From Acidovorax sp. HMWF029 (GTDB lineage Bacteria; Pseudomonadota; Gammaproteobacteria; Burkholderiales; Burkholderiaceae_C): a DNA stretch of 35,244 nucleotides. The position numbers and the translations under genes are program-made. The notes under the pieces are model-generated. The model was not told the DNA's origin, searched no databases, and saw only the letters and a list, made by a program, of their open reading frames with translations. The stretch covers positions 1 through 35,244 of the forward strand of contig NZ_QAIH01000054.1 in assembly GCF_003060895.1 (NCBI RefSeq), written 5' to 3'. This document shows, in pieces, positions 6,286 to 13,563 of the stretch (within the stretch, counting starts at the first letter, position 1; each line of letters starts with the position of its first letter).

Positions 6286-7803
6286 ATGTGGCTGATAGAC
6301 CGACTGAAGGAGGCCGTGGGCATCACTGCTGCCCCTGCCCAACCATCCAACCCTGTCCGAGAGGCAGCATCTGCCCAAGGTTCGGACGAACCCGGCTGGC
6401 GCCGCCTGAGCGGAGACGGCCTGAGCAACCAGAACGACCGCGACCTGTCGCCCATGGCGCAGGACCGCATGCAGAAGGTGGCGGAGTACCTGTGGCAGAG
6501 CAACCTGCTCGCCAACCGCCTGGTGGAGCTGCCTCTGGCCTACCTGCTGGCCGAAGGCGTCACACTGCAGTGCAAGGACGAAGAACACCAGAAGCTGCTC
6601 AACGCCTTCTGGTCAGACCCTATCAACAACTGGCCTTTAAAACTCACACCCCGCGTGCGTGCCCTGGGCCTGCTGGGTGAGCAGTGCTACATCGCCAACG
6701 TGCGCGAAGGGGATGGCTTTGTGCGCCTGGGCTACCTGGACCCAAGGCAGATTGCCACCGTGGTGACCGACCCGGACAACCCCGAGCAGCCTATTGGCGT
6801 GGTGACCAAGCGCGACAACCGGGGCAAGCAGCACAAGTACCGGGTGATCGTGCTGGGTGAGGACCGCGACTTGTTCAGTGCAAACACCGCCCGCATCCGG
6901 GCCGAGGATTTCACGGACGGTGAATGCTTGCTGTACCAGCTCAACAAGTTCCCCAACGGCAGCCGTGGTCGCAGTGACCTGCTCGGGCAGATCGACTGGC
7001 TTGACGCCTACGACGAGTTTCTCTTCAACGAGCTGGACCGCATTGGCTACCTGCGGGCCTTTACCTGGGATGTGACGTTGACCGGGGCCGACCCACAGGC
7101 CGTGAAGGACTATGAGAAGGAATTCAAGGCCCCGGCACCCAACAGCACCTTCGTGCACAACGACAGCGTGAAGCTGGAAGCCAAGAGCCCGAGCCTGCAG
7201 GCCGCCGACACCAGCGAAAGCGCCCGCCTGTTGCGCAACCATGTGCTGGGCGGTAGCACCACGCCCGAGCATTGGTACGGCGGTGGCGGTGACGTGAACC
7301 GTGCCGCTGCCTCGGAGATGGGAGAGCCAACGTTCAAGATCTACACCGGGCGCCAGAATTTCCTGAAGCTGATGCTGGAAGAGATCGGCCGCTTCGTGCT
7401 GTGGCGCTCTGCCCAAGTCAGCGGCGTGAGGCCTGACTGGTCCGAGGACAAGTGGCAGGTGACGGCGGTCTTTCCCGAACTGGTGAACCGCGACGTGACG
7501 AAGTTCGCCGCCGCCATGGCTTCGCTGGTCACAGCGGTGATCCAGATGATTGATGCGGGGCTGCTGACCGAGGAAACCGCCCTGAAGCTGGTAGCCGACG
7601 TGGCACAGCGGTTCGGCCAAGACTTCGACGCCAAGACGGAGCTGGACGCGGCCCGCAAGGAACACCAGGAACGCAAGAAGGCCAAGGCGGCGGAGGACAG
7701 CTTCAATCTGCCCGCCGATCTGCGAGACGAGCTGCAGGCGGGCAAGGCACAGCCCAAAGCACCGGCACCTGCCCCGGTTTCTGCAACGGCTGACCAGGCG
7801 TGA
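6286..7803 (+). CDS. Phage portal protein
   Basis: The 505-residue product has the features of a portal protein. An N-terminal region (MWLIDRLKEAVGI) leads to RMQKVAEYLWQSNLLANRLVELPLAYLLAEGV. A central wing domain follows (YIANVREGDGFVRLGYLDPRQIATV), and a helical crown/stem region contains DRIGYLRAFTWDVTLTGADPQ and GGGGDVNRAAASEMG. Portals form the dodecameric ring through which DNA enters and leaves the capsid. ATG 6286 is chosen because GAGGA lies 7 bases upstream. A longer frame to 6229 has no such site and overlaps the preceding small gene. It ends in GTGA overlap with the gpF-like gene. A Leu-TTA codon at 6637 sits in a TTTAAA motif. Confidence 0.88.
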   Translation: MWLIDRLKEAVGITAAPAQPSNPVREAASAQGSDEPGWRRLSGDGLSNQNDRDLSPMAQDRMQKVAEYLWQSNLLANRLVELPLAYLLAEGVTLQCKDEEHQKLLNAFWSDPINNWPLKLTPRVRALGLLGEQCYIANVREGDGFVRLGYLDPRQIATVVTDPDNPEQPIGVVTKRDNRGKQHKYRVIVLGEDRDLFSANTARIRAEDFTDGECLLYQLNKFPNGSRGRSDLLGQIDWLDAYDEFLFNELDRIGYLRAFTWDVTLTGADPQAVKDYEKEFKAPAPNSTFVHNDSVKLEAKSPSLQAADTSESARLLRNHVLGGSTTPEHWYGGGGDVNRAAASEMGEPTFKIYTGRQNFLKLMLEEIGRFVLWRSAQVSGVRPDWSEDKWQVTAVFPELVNRDVTKFAAAMASLVTAVIQMIDAGLLTEETALKLVADVAQRFGQDFDAKTELDAARKEHQERKKAKAAEDSFNLPADLRDELQAGKAQPKAPAPAPVSATADQA

Positions 7804-8723
7804 CGCCCGAGCAAAAGCGTTTCGAAGCGGTGCTTAAAGAGCGCCTGGCGGAGCGCGCCCGGCTTCTCATTGTTGCCGACCAAAAGGTCGTGGGCTTGCT
7901 TCGGGATGCGTTGAGCCAGATCACGGCCCAGCTCGCAAGCCAGCCCGCCGAGTGGCAACAATGGCATCTGACCAGGCTGCGGGATCAGATCTCGACCGTG
8001 CTCGTCGCAACAGGCCAAAAGGCCGGGGCGGAAACCGACCTGGCCCTGCGTGATGCCTGGCAGCAAGGCGAGGATCTGGTGGACAAGCCGTTGGCCGCCG
8101 CAGGGCACGCGGTGGAGATGCGCCTCACGGCCCTGGATGCCAGGGTGTTGTCTGCCATGCGCACCTTCGGCCACGAGCGCTTGAACAACGTTGCGGCCGA
8201 GGCCTTGGGCAAGATCGGCCAGCAGCTCGGCCTGGTCACCATAGGTAGCGTGACGCCCTTCCAGGCCATCAAGGCAGTTCAGGCACTCCTGGAAAGCGAA
8301 TCGACCAAGCGCGCCACCACCATCGTACGTACCGAGGTAAGCCGGGCGTTTGCCGTGGCATCCAAAGAGCGTCTTGTGCAAGCAGCCCCTCTGGTGCCTG
8401 GACTGGGCAAACAGTGGCGGCGCAGCGGCAAGATTCACAGTCGCTGGACCCACGACCTCATGGATGGCCAGGTCGTGGATGCAGGTGCGCTCTTCAAGGT
8501 GCCCAATCCCGGTGGCGGCATTGACCTGATGCAGTGCCCTCACGACCCCAAGGCCCCCCCCGAACAGGTGATCAACTGTGGCTGCCTTGCGATCCCCTAC
8601 TTGAAGAGCTGGAAGGTGGTCACCCCGGGGGCCAAGCCATTCACTGAGCTGGAGCTGAAGCTGGATGGGCGCAAGGCGGCCCTTGACAAGGCGGCCAAGG
8701 ATGCGGGGCGACGGCAGGAATGA
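7800..8723 (+). CDS. Mu gpF-like head morphogenesis (minor capsid) protein
   Basis: The 307-residue protein ends in the conserved Mu-F domain. The segment KIHSRWTHDLMDGQVV (about residues 211-226) is followed by FKVPNPGGGIDLMQCPHDPKAPPEQVINCGC, with Cys246, Cys260 and Cys262 as the typical late cysteines. The N-terminal two thirds are helical. Members are minor head proteins that act with the portal during capsid assembly, and some are thought to enter the cell with DNA. The start codon is GTG 7800 in a GTGA overlap with the portal stop. It is the last gene before the cargo insert; in Mu-like order the protease/scaffold gene would come next, and here it comes only at 10.7 kb. Confidence 0.88.
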   Translation: MTPEQKRFEAVLKERLAERARLLIVADQKVVGLLRDALSQITAQLASQPAEWQQWHLTRLRDQISTVLVATGQKAGAETDLALRDAWQQGEDLVDKPLAAAGHAVEMRLTALDARVLSAMRTFGHERLNNVAAEALGKIGQQLGLVTIGSVTPFQAIKAVQALLESESTKRATTIVRTEVSRAFAVASKERLVQAAPLVPGLGKQWRRSGKIHSRWTHDLMDGQVVDAGALFKVPNPGGGIDLMQCPHDPKAPPEQVINCGCLAIPYLKSWKVVTPGAKPFTELELKLDGRKAALDKAAKDAGRRQE

Positions 8724-9052
8724 GGGGGTGTAGCTGTCGCGGGCTACGTCGCTTTAAACAGGGTTGGTGCGGCAACCCCTTGGAAATTTCCCGCTACCCT
8801 GCCTGTCGGGCGATTTAAAGGGGGTTTAAACACGTGCCCATGCGATGAACGGATGTCGAAAAAGATCCAAATCGCTGGTTTATGTAGGAGGTGATTGAAT
8901 TCAACCAAAAATGGTGATAGGATTTCACCCGTCGCCCTGATCAGGCGGCCTCCGAGCTTCCCCTTGGAGTGGAGAGCTACTAACTTAACTATGAAAGTAG
9001 GTGCCTGCTGTGACCCCGAGCTTGCACCGCAACTGGAGAAAGGGAACCGACC
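8724..9052 (+). promoter_or_regulatory. 329-base intergenic region with promoter and operator-like repeats of the cargo insert
   Basis: No gene is seen here. A hairpin GGGTTG-GTGCGG-CAACCC lies at 8761-8778 with no T-run. Three TTTAAA motifs occur at 8753, 8814 and 8825. A good sigma-70-like promoter has TTGAAT (8895-8900) and TAGGAT (8918-8923) with a 17-base spacer. The -35 is part of the palindrome TTGAATTCAA (8895-8904). The -10 is enclosed by GGTGA (8913-8917) and TCACC (8925-8929). Such overlap suggests repression by the XRE protein encoded next (inference). The mRNA leader would be about 120 bases. Base composition is lower in GC than on either side. Confidence 0.6.
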
Positions 9053-9454
9053 ATGAAGTTGACCGAACTTGGAAAGGAAACTCGAAAAATAAGAATTGGA
9101 AGAGACGAAGTGCTGCTTGATATGGCTGTGCGCTTGGAAATGTCGCCCGCCATGCTATCAGCCATCGAAACTGGAGCAAAAGCCGCCCCCGATGATTTCG
9201 TGGCGCGTCTGGCGAGCCAGTACGAAGAAGTGGCAGAGCGACGTGCGGTTTTTGAGCACCTTGCCGAAAAGACAAAAAAGCTTGTAAAGCTGTCGCTGGA
9301 GGCATCGATGCCAGATGACGTGAAGGATGCAGCGGTGACTTTTGCCCGTGTGCTCCCTCAACTTTCGCCCGAAGACCTGGCCACTATTGGACGTGTTTTT
9401 GAGAAGTACAAGAAGGGAATGTATGACAAGAAAATCGAAGGCCGAGATATGTGA
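9053..9454 (+). CDS. XRE-family regulator paired with an ImmA/IrrE peptidase
   Basis: The 133-residue product has an XRE helix-turn-helix near residues 5-58 (GRDEVLLDMAVRLEMSPAMLSAIETG). A charged helix and a C-terminal segment (LPQLSPEDLATIGRVFEKYKKG) follow. A ribosome site (AAAGGGA) precedes ATG 9053. It overlaps the next gene by 32 bases, so the two form a pair. In such pairs the XRE protein represses its own promoter, and the zinc peptidase relieves it by cleavage, as for ImmR/ImmA of ICEBs1. Others act as toxin-antitoxin modules. The promoter at 8895-8923, with its overlapping inverted repeats, is a natural target. The pair lies inside the late head operon, which is unusual, and codon use is less GC-rich than in its neighbours. 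Confidence 0.8.
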   Translation: MKLTELGKETRKIRIGRDEVLLDMAVRLEMSPAMLSAIETGAKAAPDDFVARLASQYEEVAERRAVFEHLAEKTKKLVKLSLEASMPDDVKDAAVTFARVLPQLSPEDLATIGRVFEKYKKGMYDKKIEGRDM

Positions 9455-9929
9455 AAGCGTTCAGCAACTCAAGTCCGTCTGCGCCGAGTGGGGGTTCATG
9501 GATGCAGACGGTTCTCTTGTACTGAAGCTCGTCTATGAGCACCTGCAAATCATCTGGCCAGGCTGGCTGATGTTGGTTAGGGAGCGTGATGAGATGGGTG
9601 CTCACCTGGGAATTACGAACCCATTCAAGAAGACCATTGCACTACGTGACGATGTCTACCGTGGTATGTGCGCTGGGGACCCGGAGCATTGCTTCACAGC
9701 AGCGCACGAACTTGGCCACATGGTGATGCACAGCGAAGTCACGTTTGCGCGGATGGAGAAACGTAGCGGCATTGAGATGGTGGAATTCGAAGGCGAGGCG
9801 GACTCTTTCGCTGTTGAGTTGCTGGGGTTTGACTCGCCCGCGAATCAGAAAGTGCTGCGCCAGTTGGAGCACTTGCTGGAGTCCATCAAGTTGCAGCCTG
9901 ACGAAAAAAAAGGCTCACGAAATGATTGA
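9423..9929 (+). CDS. ImmA/IrrE-family (DUF955) zinc metallopeptidase
   Basis: The 168-residue protein has the zinc-binding motif HELGH at residues 95-99 (FTAAHELGHMVMH) and the downstream acidic ligand motif EGEADSFAVELL (about 124-134), both diagnostic of the ImmA/IrrE family. The N-terminal part (residues 1-60) is a helical cap. Family members cleave a partner XRE repressor after a stress signal; some act within toxin-antitoxin systems. ATG 9423 has a good ribosome site (AGAAGGGA) and overlaps the regulator gene by 32 bases. The stop at 9927-9929 lies in the loop of a strong leftward terminator. Whether it acts on its XRE partner, on the prophage repressor or on host proteins cannot be told from the sequence. 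Confidence 0.85.
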   Translation: MTRKSKAEICESVQQLKSVCAEWGFMDADGSLVLKLVYEHLQIIWPGWLMLVRERDEMGAHLGITNPFKKTIALRDDVYRGMCAGDPEHCFTAAHELGHMVMHSEVTFARMEKRSGIEMVEFEGEADSFAVELLGFDSPANQKVLRQLEHLLESIKLQPDEKKGSRND

Positions 9930-9944
9930 GACATTTCGCGAGCC
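9904..9944 (-). terminator. Strong intrinsic terminator for leftward transcription
   Basis: Read on the minus strand, GGCTCGCGAAATG (9944-9932) pairs with CATTTCGTGAGCC (9924-9912) across a 7-base loop, 12 of 13 positions matching. A run of eight T follows (9911-9904). On the plus strand the stem is followed by TGGGTTGG, so it does not stop rightward RNA. It overlaps the end of the IrrE-type gene. No convincing leftward gene lies to its right in this window. Confidence 0.7.
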
Positions 9945-10073
9945 TGGGTTGGTGAAAAGCGGTCTACCAAACCACTTGATCACGCAGACGTCTTGGGGAA
10001 GACAGAAACGGACTGTATCAGTTCGGCGTGTTCAAGCAAGCCAAAACTGCTCAATCTCTTCACGGAGGTGGCT

Positions 10074-10199
10074 ATGTCCTACACGCGTCTTAAGACAGTG
10101 TTTGTTCGCCGCTACACCCGCCGTCGTTACGGGCGGTGGGAGTGGGTGACCCAACACTGGCGTTCGCACCCAGGTCAAATGAGCTTTGCATTTGACTAA
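10074..10199 (+). CDS. 41-residue arginine-rich small protein (first of two)
   Basis: ATG 10074 has an ideal ribosome site (GGAGG, 5 bases away) and opens a 41-residue frame, MSYTRLKTVFVRRYTRRRYG..., ending SHPGQMSFAFD with TAA at 10197-10199. It is strongly basic with a Trp-rich middle (GRWEWVTQHW). A longer frame from 9993 has no ribosome site. Short basic proteins with a TVFVRRY-like core seem familiar from betaproteobacterial phage and plasmid DNA, but I cannot name a function; nucleic-acid binding would fit the charge. The 144 bases before it, after the IrrE-type gene, hold a weak hairpin (GGTTGGT with ACCAAACC, about 9948-9974) and no clear promoter. Confidence 0.6.
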   Translation: MSYTRLKTVFVRRYTRRRYGRWEWVTQHWRSHPGQMSFAFD

Positions 10200-10206
10200 A
10201 TAAGGT

Positions 10207-10237
10207 TGGTGACGGGAATTACCAGTTCCCGTCACCA
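10207..10237 (+). other. Perfect 12-bp hairpin after the first small protein
   Basis: TGGTGACGGGAA (10207-10218) and TTCCCGTCACCA (10226-10237) pair perfectly over 12 bp around a 7-base loop. No T-run follows on the plus strand. On the minus strand it is followed by ACCTTATTT, which is weak. It begins eight bases after the stop of the small gene and may stabilise that mRNA or form part of a structured leader for the next small gene. Confidence 0.6.
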
Positions 10238-10339
10238 GGATGCTGAGTACGGGTGAGGCATCAGCAGTGCTTTCTTTGCGGAAAGGCCTTTGAGTTTACG
10301 CTTTTGGGCCGTGCGCTGCAACCGACGATCCCGGTAACC

Positions 10340-10366
10340 CCTTTCACGGTAAGACCGTGAGAAAGG
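10340..10366 (+). promoter_or_regulatory. Hairpin that would hide the ribosome site of the second small protein
   Basis: CCTTTCACGGT (10340-10350) pairs with ACCGTGAGAAAGG (10354-10366) around a 3-base loop with a 2-base bulge. The right arm contains GAAAGG, the ribosome site for ATG 10373. The site would be masked when the RNA is folded. This is a candidate translational switch, such as one controlled by temperature, a ligand or a protein. The fold is seen by eye only. Confidence 0.5.
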
Positions 10367-10372
10367 TTTCCG

Positions 10373-10498
10373 ATGACCGCTGAACGTACTGGCGGCCGTT
10401 GGGTGATCTGCCGCTACATCGTCAAAAATGGGCGCGTGATCTACCCAAAGAACGGCAAGTGCTTCCGCTTCTGGGTTGACGACTCGAAGCACAAGTAA
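10373..10498 (+). CDS. 41-residue basic small protein (second of two)
   Basis: ATG 10373, with AAAGG about 7 bases upstream, opens a 41-residue frame reading MTAERTGGRWVICRYIVKNG, then RVIYPKNGKCFRFWVDDSKHK and TAA at 10496-10498. It is compact and basic with two cysteines and many aromatic residues, and probably forms a small beta-rich fold (VICRYIVKNGRVIYP). No family is recognised with certainty. Its length equals that of the preceding small protein, but the sequences do not look alike. The leader between the two contains two hairpins, the second covering the ribosome site. After the stop only a short stem (ATCAGC-TTCGT-GCTGAT, 10504-10520) is seen before the head-module element. Confidence 0.6.
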   Translation: MTAERTGGRWVICRYIVKNGRVIYPKNGKCFRFWVDDSKHK

Positions 10499-10616
10499 GA
10501 CCAATCAGCTTCGTGCTGATCGCGCATTCAAGATTGCGCCATCTGCCATCAAGCCAAGTTGCTTGGTGAGTTGCAGCGAGTCGTGCTAGCCTGAGAGAGC
10601 ACTTTCTCACATCACG

Positions 10617-10670
10617 GGCCGACATATGTCGGCCTTAGTTTTTTGTGCCCCCCTCGGCACAGTCACTCCA
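10617..10670 (+). promoter_or_regulatory. Repeated palindrome element, copy 2: terminator and candidate late promoter of the head block
   Basis: The 18-bp palindrome at 10617-10634 is identical to copy 1 and is followed by the same TTAGTTTTTTGTGC. The -10-like CACAGT is at 10658-10663, again 32.5 bp from the palindrome centre. It closes the cargo insert and precedes the head genes starting at 10715. It should end transcription coming from the cargo genes and may start the head transcript. The 216 bases between the last small gene and 10715 hold nothing else that I can support. Confidence 0.65.
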
Positions 10671-10714
10671 TCGCAACCCGCCGCCCCGCGCGGCTCACAT
10701 GGATGGAGTGATGC

Positions 10715-10975
10715 ATGTCCGACCCCAAGAATCCGCCCGAGGCCGACAAGGGCAAATCCCGAGAACTGACCTTCGCCGAGGCCGCCAAGCGCGTACAGCG
10801 AACGGTGGTCGAACTCGTGGACGGCAAAGGCGACGAAGGAAAAGCCGCCAAGGTGCCCCGCGAAAAGCGCGTGGCCGTCAAGGCTGAAGAAGTCCTGTCC
10901 TTCAAGGACTACGGCACACATGTGGTCGTAGTCACCAAGGACGGTCAGAAGCTCACCAGCACGGGTGAGGAGTAA
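10715..10975 (+). CDS. 86-residue hypothetical protein before the capsid gene
   Basis: The product is highly charged (MSDPKNPPEADKGKSRELTFAEAAKRV...). Its N-terminal part is probably disordered, and the C-terminal beta-like segment is EEVLSFKDYGTHVVVVTKDGQKLTSTGEE. It lies six bases before the protease/capsid fusion and is the first gene after the palindrome element, so it should be co-expressed with the capsid. The position matches small genes preceding Mu protease genes. ATG 10715 follows a GGATGGAGTG stretch, which gives a usable ribosome site. Function unknown; a small head-assembly or decoration role would fit the location. Confidence 0.7.
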   Translation: MSDPKNPPEADKGKSRELTFAEAAKRVQRTVVELVDGKGDEGKAAKVPREKRVAVKAEEVLSFKDYGTHVVVVTKDGQKLTSTGEE

Positions 10976-10981
10976 GCCCGC

Positions 10982-13393
10982 ATGAAATGGGCTCAACTCA
11001 TTGCAGCGCTGGCGGCCTGTGGCGGCTTGCGCACTGGTGCAGCGGTGGACGCTGCCCTGCGCGAGGCTGCAGCGCCTCCCGAGCGCGACTTCCGCCAGCT
11101 TATCGATGTGGTGCGCGCGGCGATCTCTGAGCAGATCAACAGCGGGCGCCTGCCCGAGCAACGCCGGTATTGCAGCCTGTCGGCCATCTACAGCGACCGC
11201 GCTGTGATCGAGCTGGATGGCAAGCACTTTCAGTACAGCTACTCGTTTAAGCACATCGCTGGCTCCGACCAGGTCGTGCTCGGTGCGCCTATCGAGGTGG
11301 TCGAGCAGTACGTGCCCACGGCTCCCGCGTCAGCCCCGGCTGCTGCGCCAGCGGCTGCCCCGGTCTCCGTGCGTGAAGCGCTGGCCGACGAGGCCTTCCG
11401 AGAAGCAGCAGACGGCTCCATCGAGGTCACCCTCATCCGTTCCGGCCGCAGCGGCAACCGCAACTACTACCCCGACGCCACCTTGCGCGAGGCGGTGTCC
11501 ATGTTCGAGGGTGTGCGCGTTTTCACCAAGAGTGACGCAGAGCACATCGCTGGCAAGGGCAAGGATGTGCGCAACCTGATCGGCGGCATCTACAGCGTGC
11601 GCTTTGTAGAGGGCAAGGCGCCTGACACCGGCGCGCTGGTAGGCACCTTTAAAGCCCTGGACCCCACGGATGCGGCGGTCACCAAGATGACCGAGGCCGT
11701 CAAGCGCGGCATGCAGAGCCTTCTTGGCCTGTCCATTGACGCCGACGCCCGCACCAAGCAGCGCAAGGCTGGGGCCGAGACCCTGCGCGAGGCCGTGAAG
11801 TTCACCAAGGTGCACTCCGTTGACCTGATTGTCGAACCGGGCGCTGGCGGCGGCCTGGATCGCCTGACTGAAGCCGCCGCCGACCAACCTCTCAACAACC
11901 CCGAAGGAAACGCAATGCCTCTCTGGAAGCAACGCCTGCTGGAAGCCATCAAGGCCAAAGACCCCGTCAAGCACGCCACCATCAACGCCGAGACCATCGG
12001 TGACGATGAGCTGGTGAACCTGCACGAAGCCGTGTGCGGCTCCCTGGTGCAAGCCGCGCCAGGCGCTACCCGCATCGCCGAAGCGCAGGGCGACAACACG
12101 CCTCTGACCCGTGCTGACCTGGAAGTGTTCACCCTGCGCGGCGCAGCCCGCGACCGTATCAACGCGGCCAAGCTGCCCCAGGCCGCCAAGGACCGCCTGC
12201 AGGCACAGGTGTCCATCGCTGGTGCCGACCGCCTGACCGAGGCCGCTGTGGGCGACCTGATCAAGGCCGAGGGCGATTACATCGCCCGCATGACGGAGAG
12301 CGGTGCCGTGCGCGTGCCGATGTTCGGCGAAGGCTCCATCTCGGTGGGCGACCGTAGCCTGACCATGCGCGACATGCTCGACGCCTTCTGGGACCCTACC
12401 CACAAGGACCACGGCCGCGTGCAGTCCTTCAAGGAGTGCTACATCGAGATGACGGGCGACCGCTTGGTGACCGGCCGCCTGCGCGAGTGCGACCAATCGC
12501 GCCTGGTGGAGTCGCTGGGCAGCGCATCGCTGGGTGAAGTGCTGGGCGACAGCGTGACCCGCCGCATGCTGGCCGAGTACCGCGCCGCCGTGGACTTTGA
12601 CGGCTGGCGCCAGCTCGTGAACGTGGTGCCAGTGAACGACTTCCGCATGCAGCACCGTACCCGCTGGGGCGGCTATGGCGACCTGCCCACCGTGGCCGAG
12701 GGCGCCGACTACCAACCTCTGACCAGTCCTGGCGATGAAGAAGCCACCTACAAGGCGGGCAAGAAGGGTGGCACGGAAGACATCACCCTGGAAATGATCA
12801 AGAACGACGACGTGGGTGTGATTCGCCGTATCCCCACCAAGCTGTCGCGCGCCGCCAAGCGCACGCTCGCCAAGTTCGTGTTCGACTTCCTGCGCACCAA
12901 CCCGGTGATCTACGACACCAAGGCGCTGTTCCACGTCGATCACAACAACTTGTTCGCGGCGGCCCTGTCCAAGGCCGAACTGGCGATCCACCGTCTGGCG
13001 ATGCTCAAGCAGACCGAGCTGAGCAGCAACGACCGCATCGGTATCGCTCCATCGCGTCTGGTGGTTCCCTCCGACCTGCAGGAGGCGGCGGTCGATCTGT
13101 TCAAGCTGTCCACCAACAACGAGAAGACGTTCATCCAGACCCTGACGATGAACATCATCCCGGTCTGGTACTGGACCGACGCCAACGATTGGTGCACTGC
13201 TGCTGACCCAGCCGATATCCCCGGCATTGAGGTGGGCTTCCTGGATGGACGCGAAGAGCCCGAGTTGTTCGTGCAGGACACGCCCAACGTGGGCTCCATG
13301 TTTGCGGCCGACAAGCTGACCTACAAGATTCGCCACATCTACGGCGGCGCGGTGACCGACTACCGCGCCTTCACCAAGGCCGTGGTGGCGTAA
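10982..13393 (+). CDS. Prohead protease / scaffold / major capsid protein fusion
   Basis: One 803-residue chain holds what most phages split over two or three genes. Residues 1-110 are a leader of unknown fold, and 112-128 an Ala/Pro linker. Residues 130-300 form a prohead protease with His188 in SDAEHIAGKGKDVRNLIG and Ser251 in LLGLSIDAD. Residues 312-430 form a helical, scaffold-like stretch. Residues 440-803 are a capsid domain of the Mu gpT/HK97 kind (LFHVDHNNL, WTDANDWCTA, VGFLDGREEPELFVQ, IRHIYGGAVTDYR). The protease should free capsid subunits from scaffold during maturation. An internal ATG at 11915 with a ribosome site could yield a shorter scaffold-capsid product. Such fusions are known in some Mu-like prophages. 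No frameshift or stop interrupts the chain. Confidence 0.88.
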   Translation: MKWAQLIAALAACGGLRTGAAVDAALREAAAPPERDFRQLIDVVRAAISEQINSGRLPEQRRYCSLSAIYSDRAVIELDGKHFQYSYSFKHIAGSDQVVLGAPIEVVEQYVPTAPASAPAAAPAAAPVSVREALADEAFREAADGSIEVTLIRSGRSGNRNYYPDATLREAVSMFEGVRVFTKSDAEHIAGKGKDVRNLIGGIYSVRFVEGKAPDTGALVGTFKALDPTDAAVTKMTEAVKRGMQSLLGLSIDADARTKQRKAGAETLREAVKFTKVHSVDLIVEPGAGGGLDRLTEAAADQPLNNPEGNAMPLWKQRLLEAIKAKDPVKHATINAETIGDDELVNLHEAVCGSLVQAAPGATRIAEAQGDNTPLTRADLEVFTLRGAARDRINAAKLPQAAKDRLQAQVSIAGADRLTEAAVGDLIKAEGDYIARMTESGAVRVPMFGEGSISVGDRSLTMRDMLDAFWDPTHKDHGRVQSFKECYIEMTGDRLVTGRLRECDQSRLVESLGSASLGEVLGDSVTRRMLAEYRAAVDFDGWRQLVNVVPVNDFRMQHRTRWGGYGDLPTVAEGADYQPLTSPGDEEATYKAGKKGGTEDITLEMIKNDDVGVIRRIPTKLSRAAKRTLAKFVFDFLRTNPVIYDTKALFHVDHNNLFAAALSKAELAIHRLAMLKQTELSSNDRIGIAPSRLVVPSDLQEAAVDLFKLSTNNEKTFIQTLTMNIIPVWYWTDANDWCTAADPADIPGIEVGFLDGREEPELFVQDTPNVGSMFAADKLTYKIRHIYGGAVTDYRAFTKAVVA
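11901..11917 (+). promoter_or_regulatory. Internal ribosome site and in-frame ATG inside the capsid fusion gene
   Basis: GAAGGAAA lies six bases before ATG 11915, which is in frame (codon 312) and begins MPLWKQRLLEAIKAKD, the start of the scaffold-like region. A 492-residue product without the protease would result. This mirrors lambda Nu3 and Mu Z, which are made from internal starts inside the protease gene. The site is better than the one at the gene's own start. Confidence 0.6.
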
Positions 13394-13478
13394 CGCACTG
13401 GACACACCCAGCGGCGCGAAGCGCTTCGGCGCAACAGGCTGGTGCCCTGCCAAAGCACCCGGCCCGCCCCGCAAGGGG

Positions 13479-13520
13479 TGGGTTGTCCAAGGCCCCGGAC
13501 CTGGAGCCTTGGACAACCCA
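13479..13520 (+). other. Long perfect hairpin behind the capsid gene
   Basis: TGGGTTGTCCAAGG (13479-13492) and CCTTGGACAACCCA (13507-13520) pair over 14 bp without mismatch, with a 14-base GC-rich loop. There is no T-run, so it is not a classical terminator. It may protect the abundant capsid mRNA from 3' decay or weaken read-through to the connector genes. It lies in the 170-base gap 13394-13563, which has no gene. Confidence 0.6.
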
Positions 13521-13563
13521 GCCGACCAACACCTCTCTCTTTTAAACAGGACTTCGACCCATC

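Noticed and set aside
10232-10504. Minus-strand frame of 90 residues, possible leftward gene served by the terminator at 9904
   Set aside because: It lacks a ribosome site and a recognisable fold, and it lies opposite the second small gene and its hairpins, whose signals are better.
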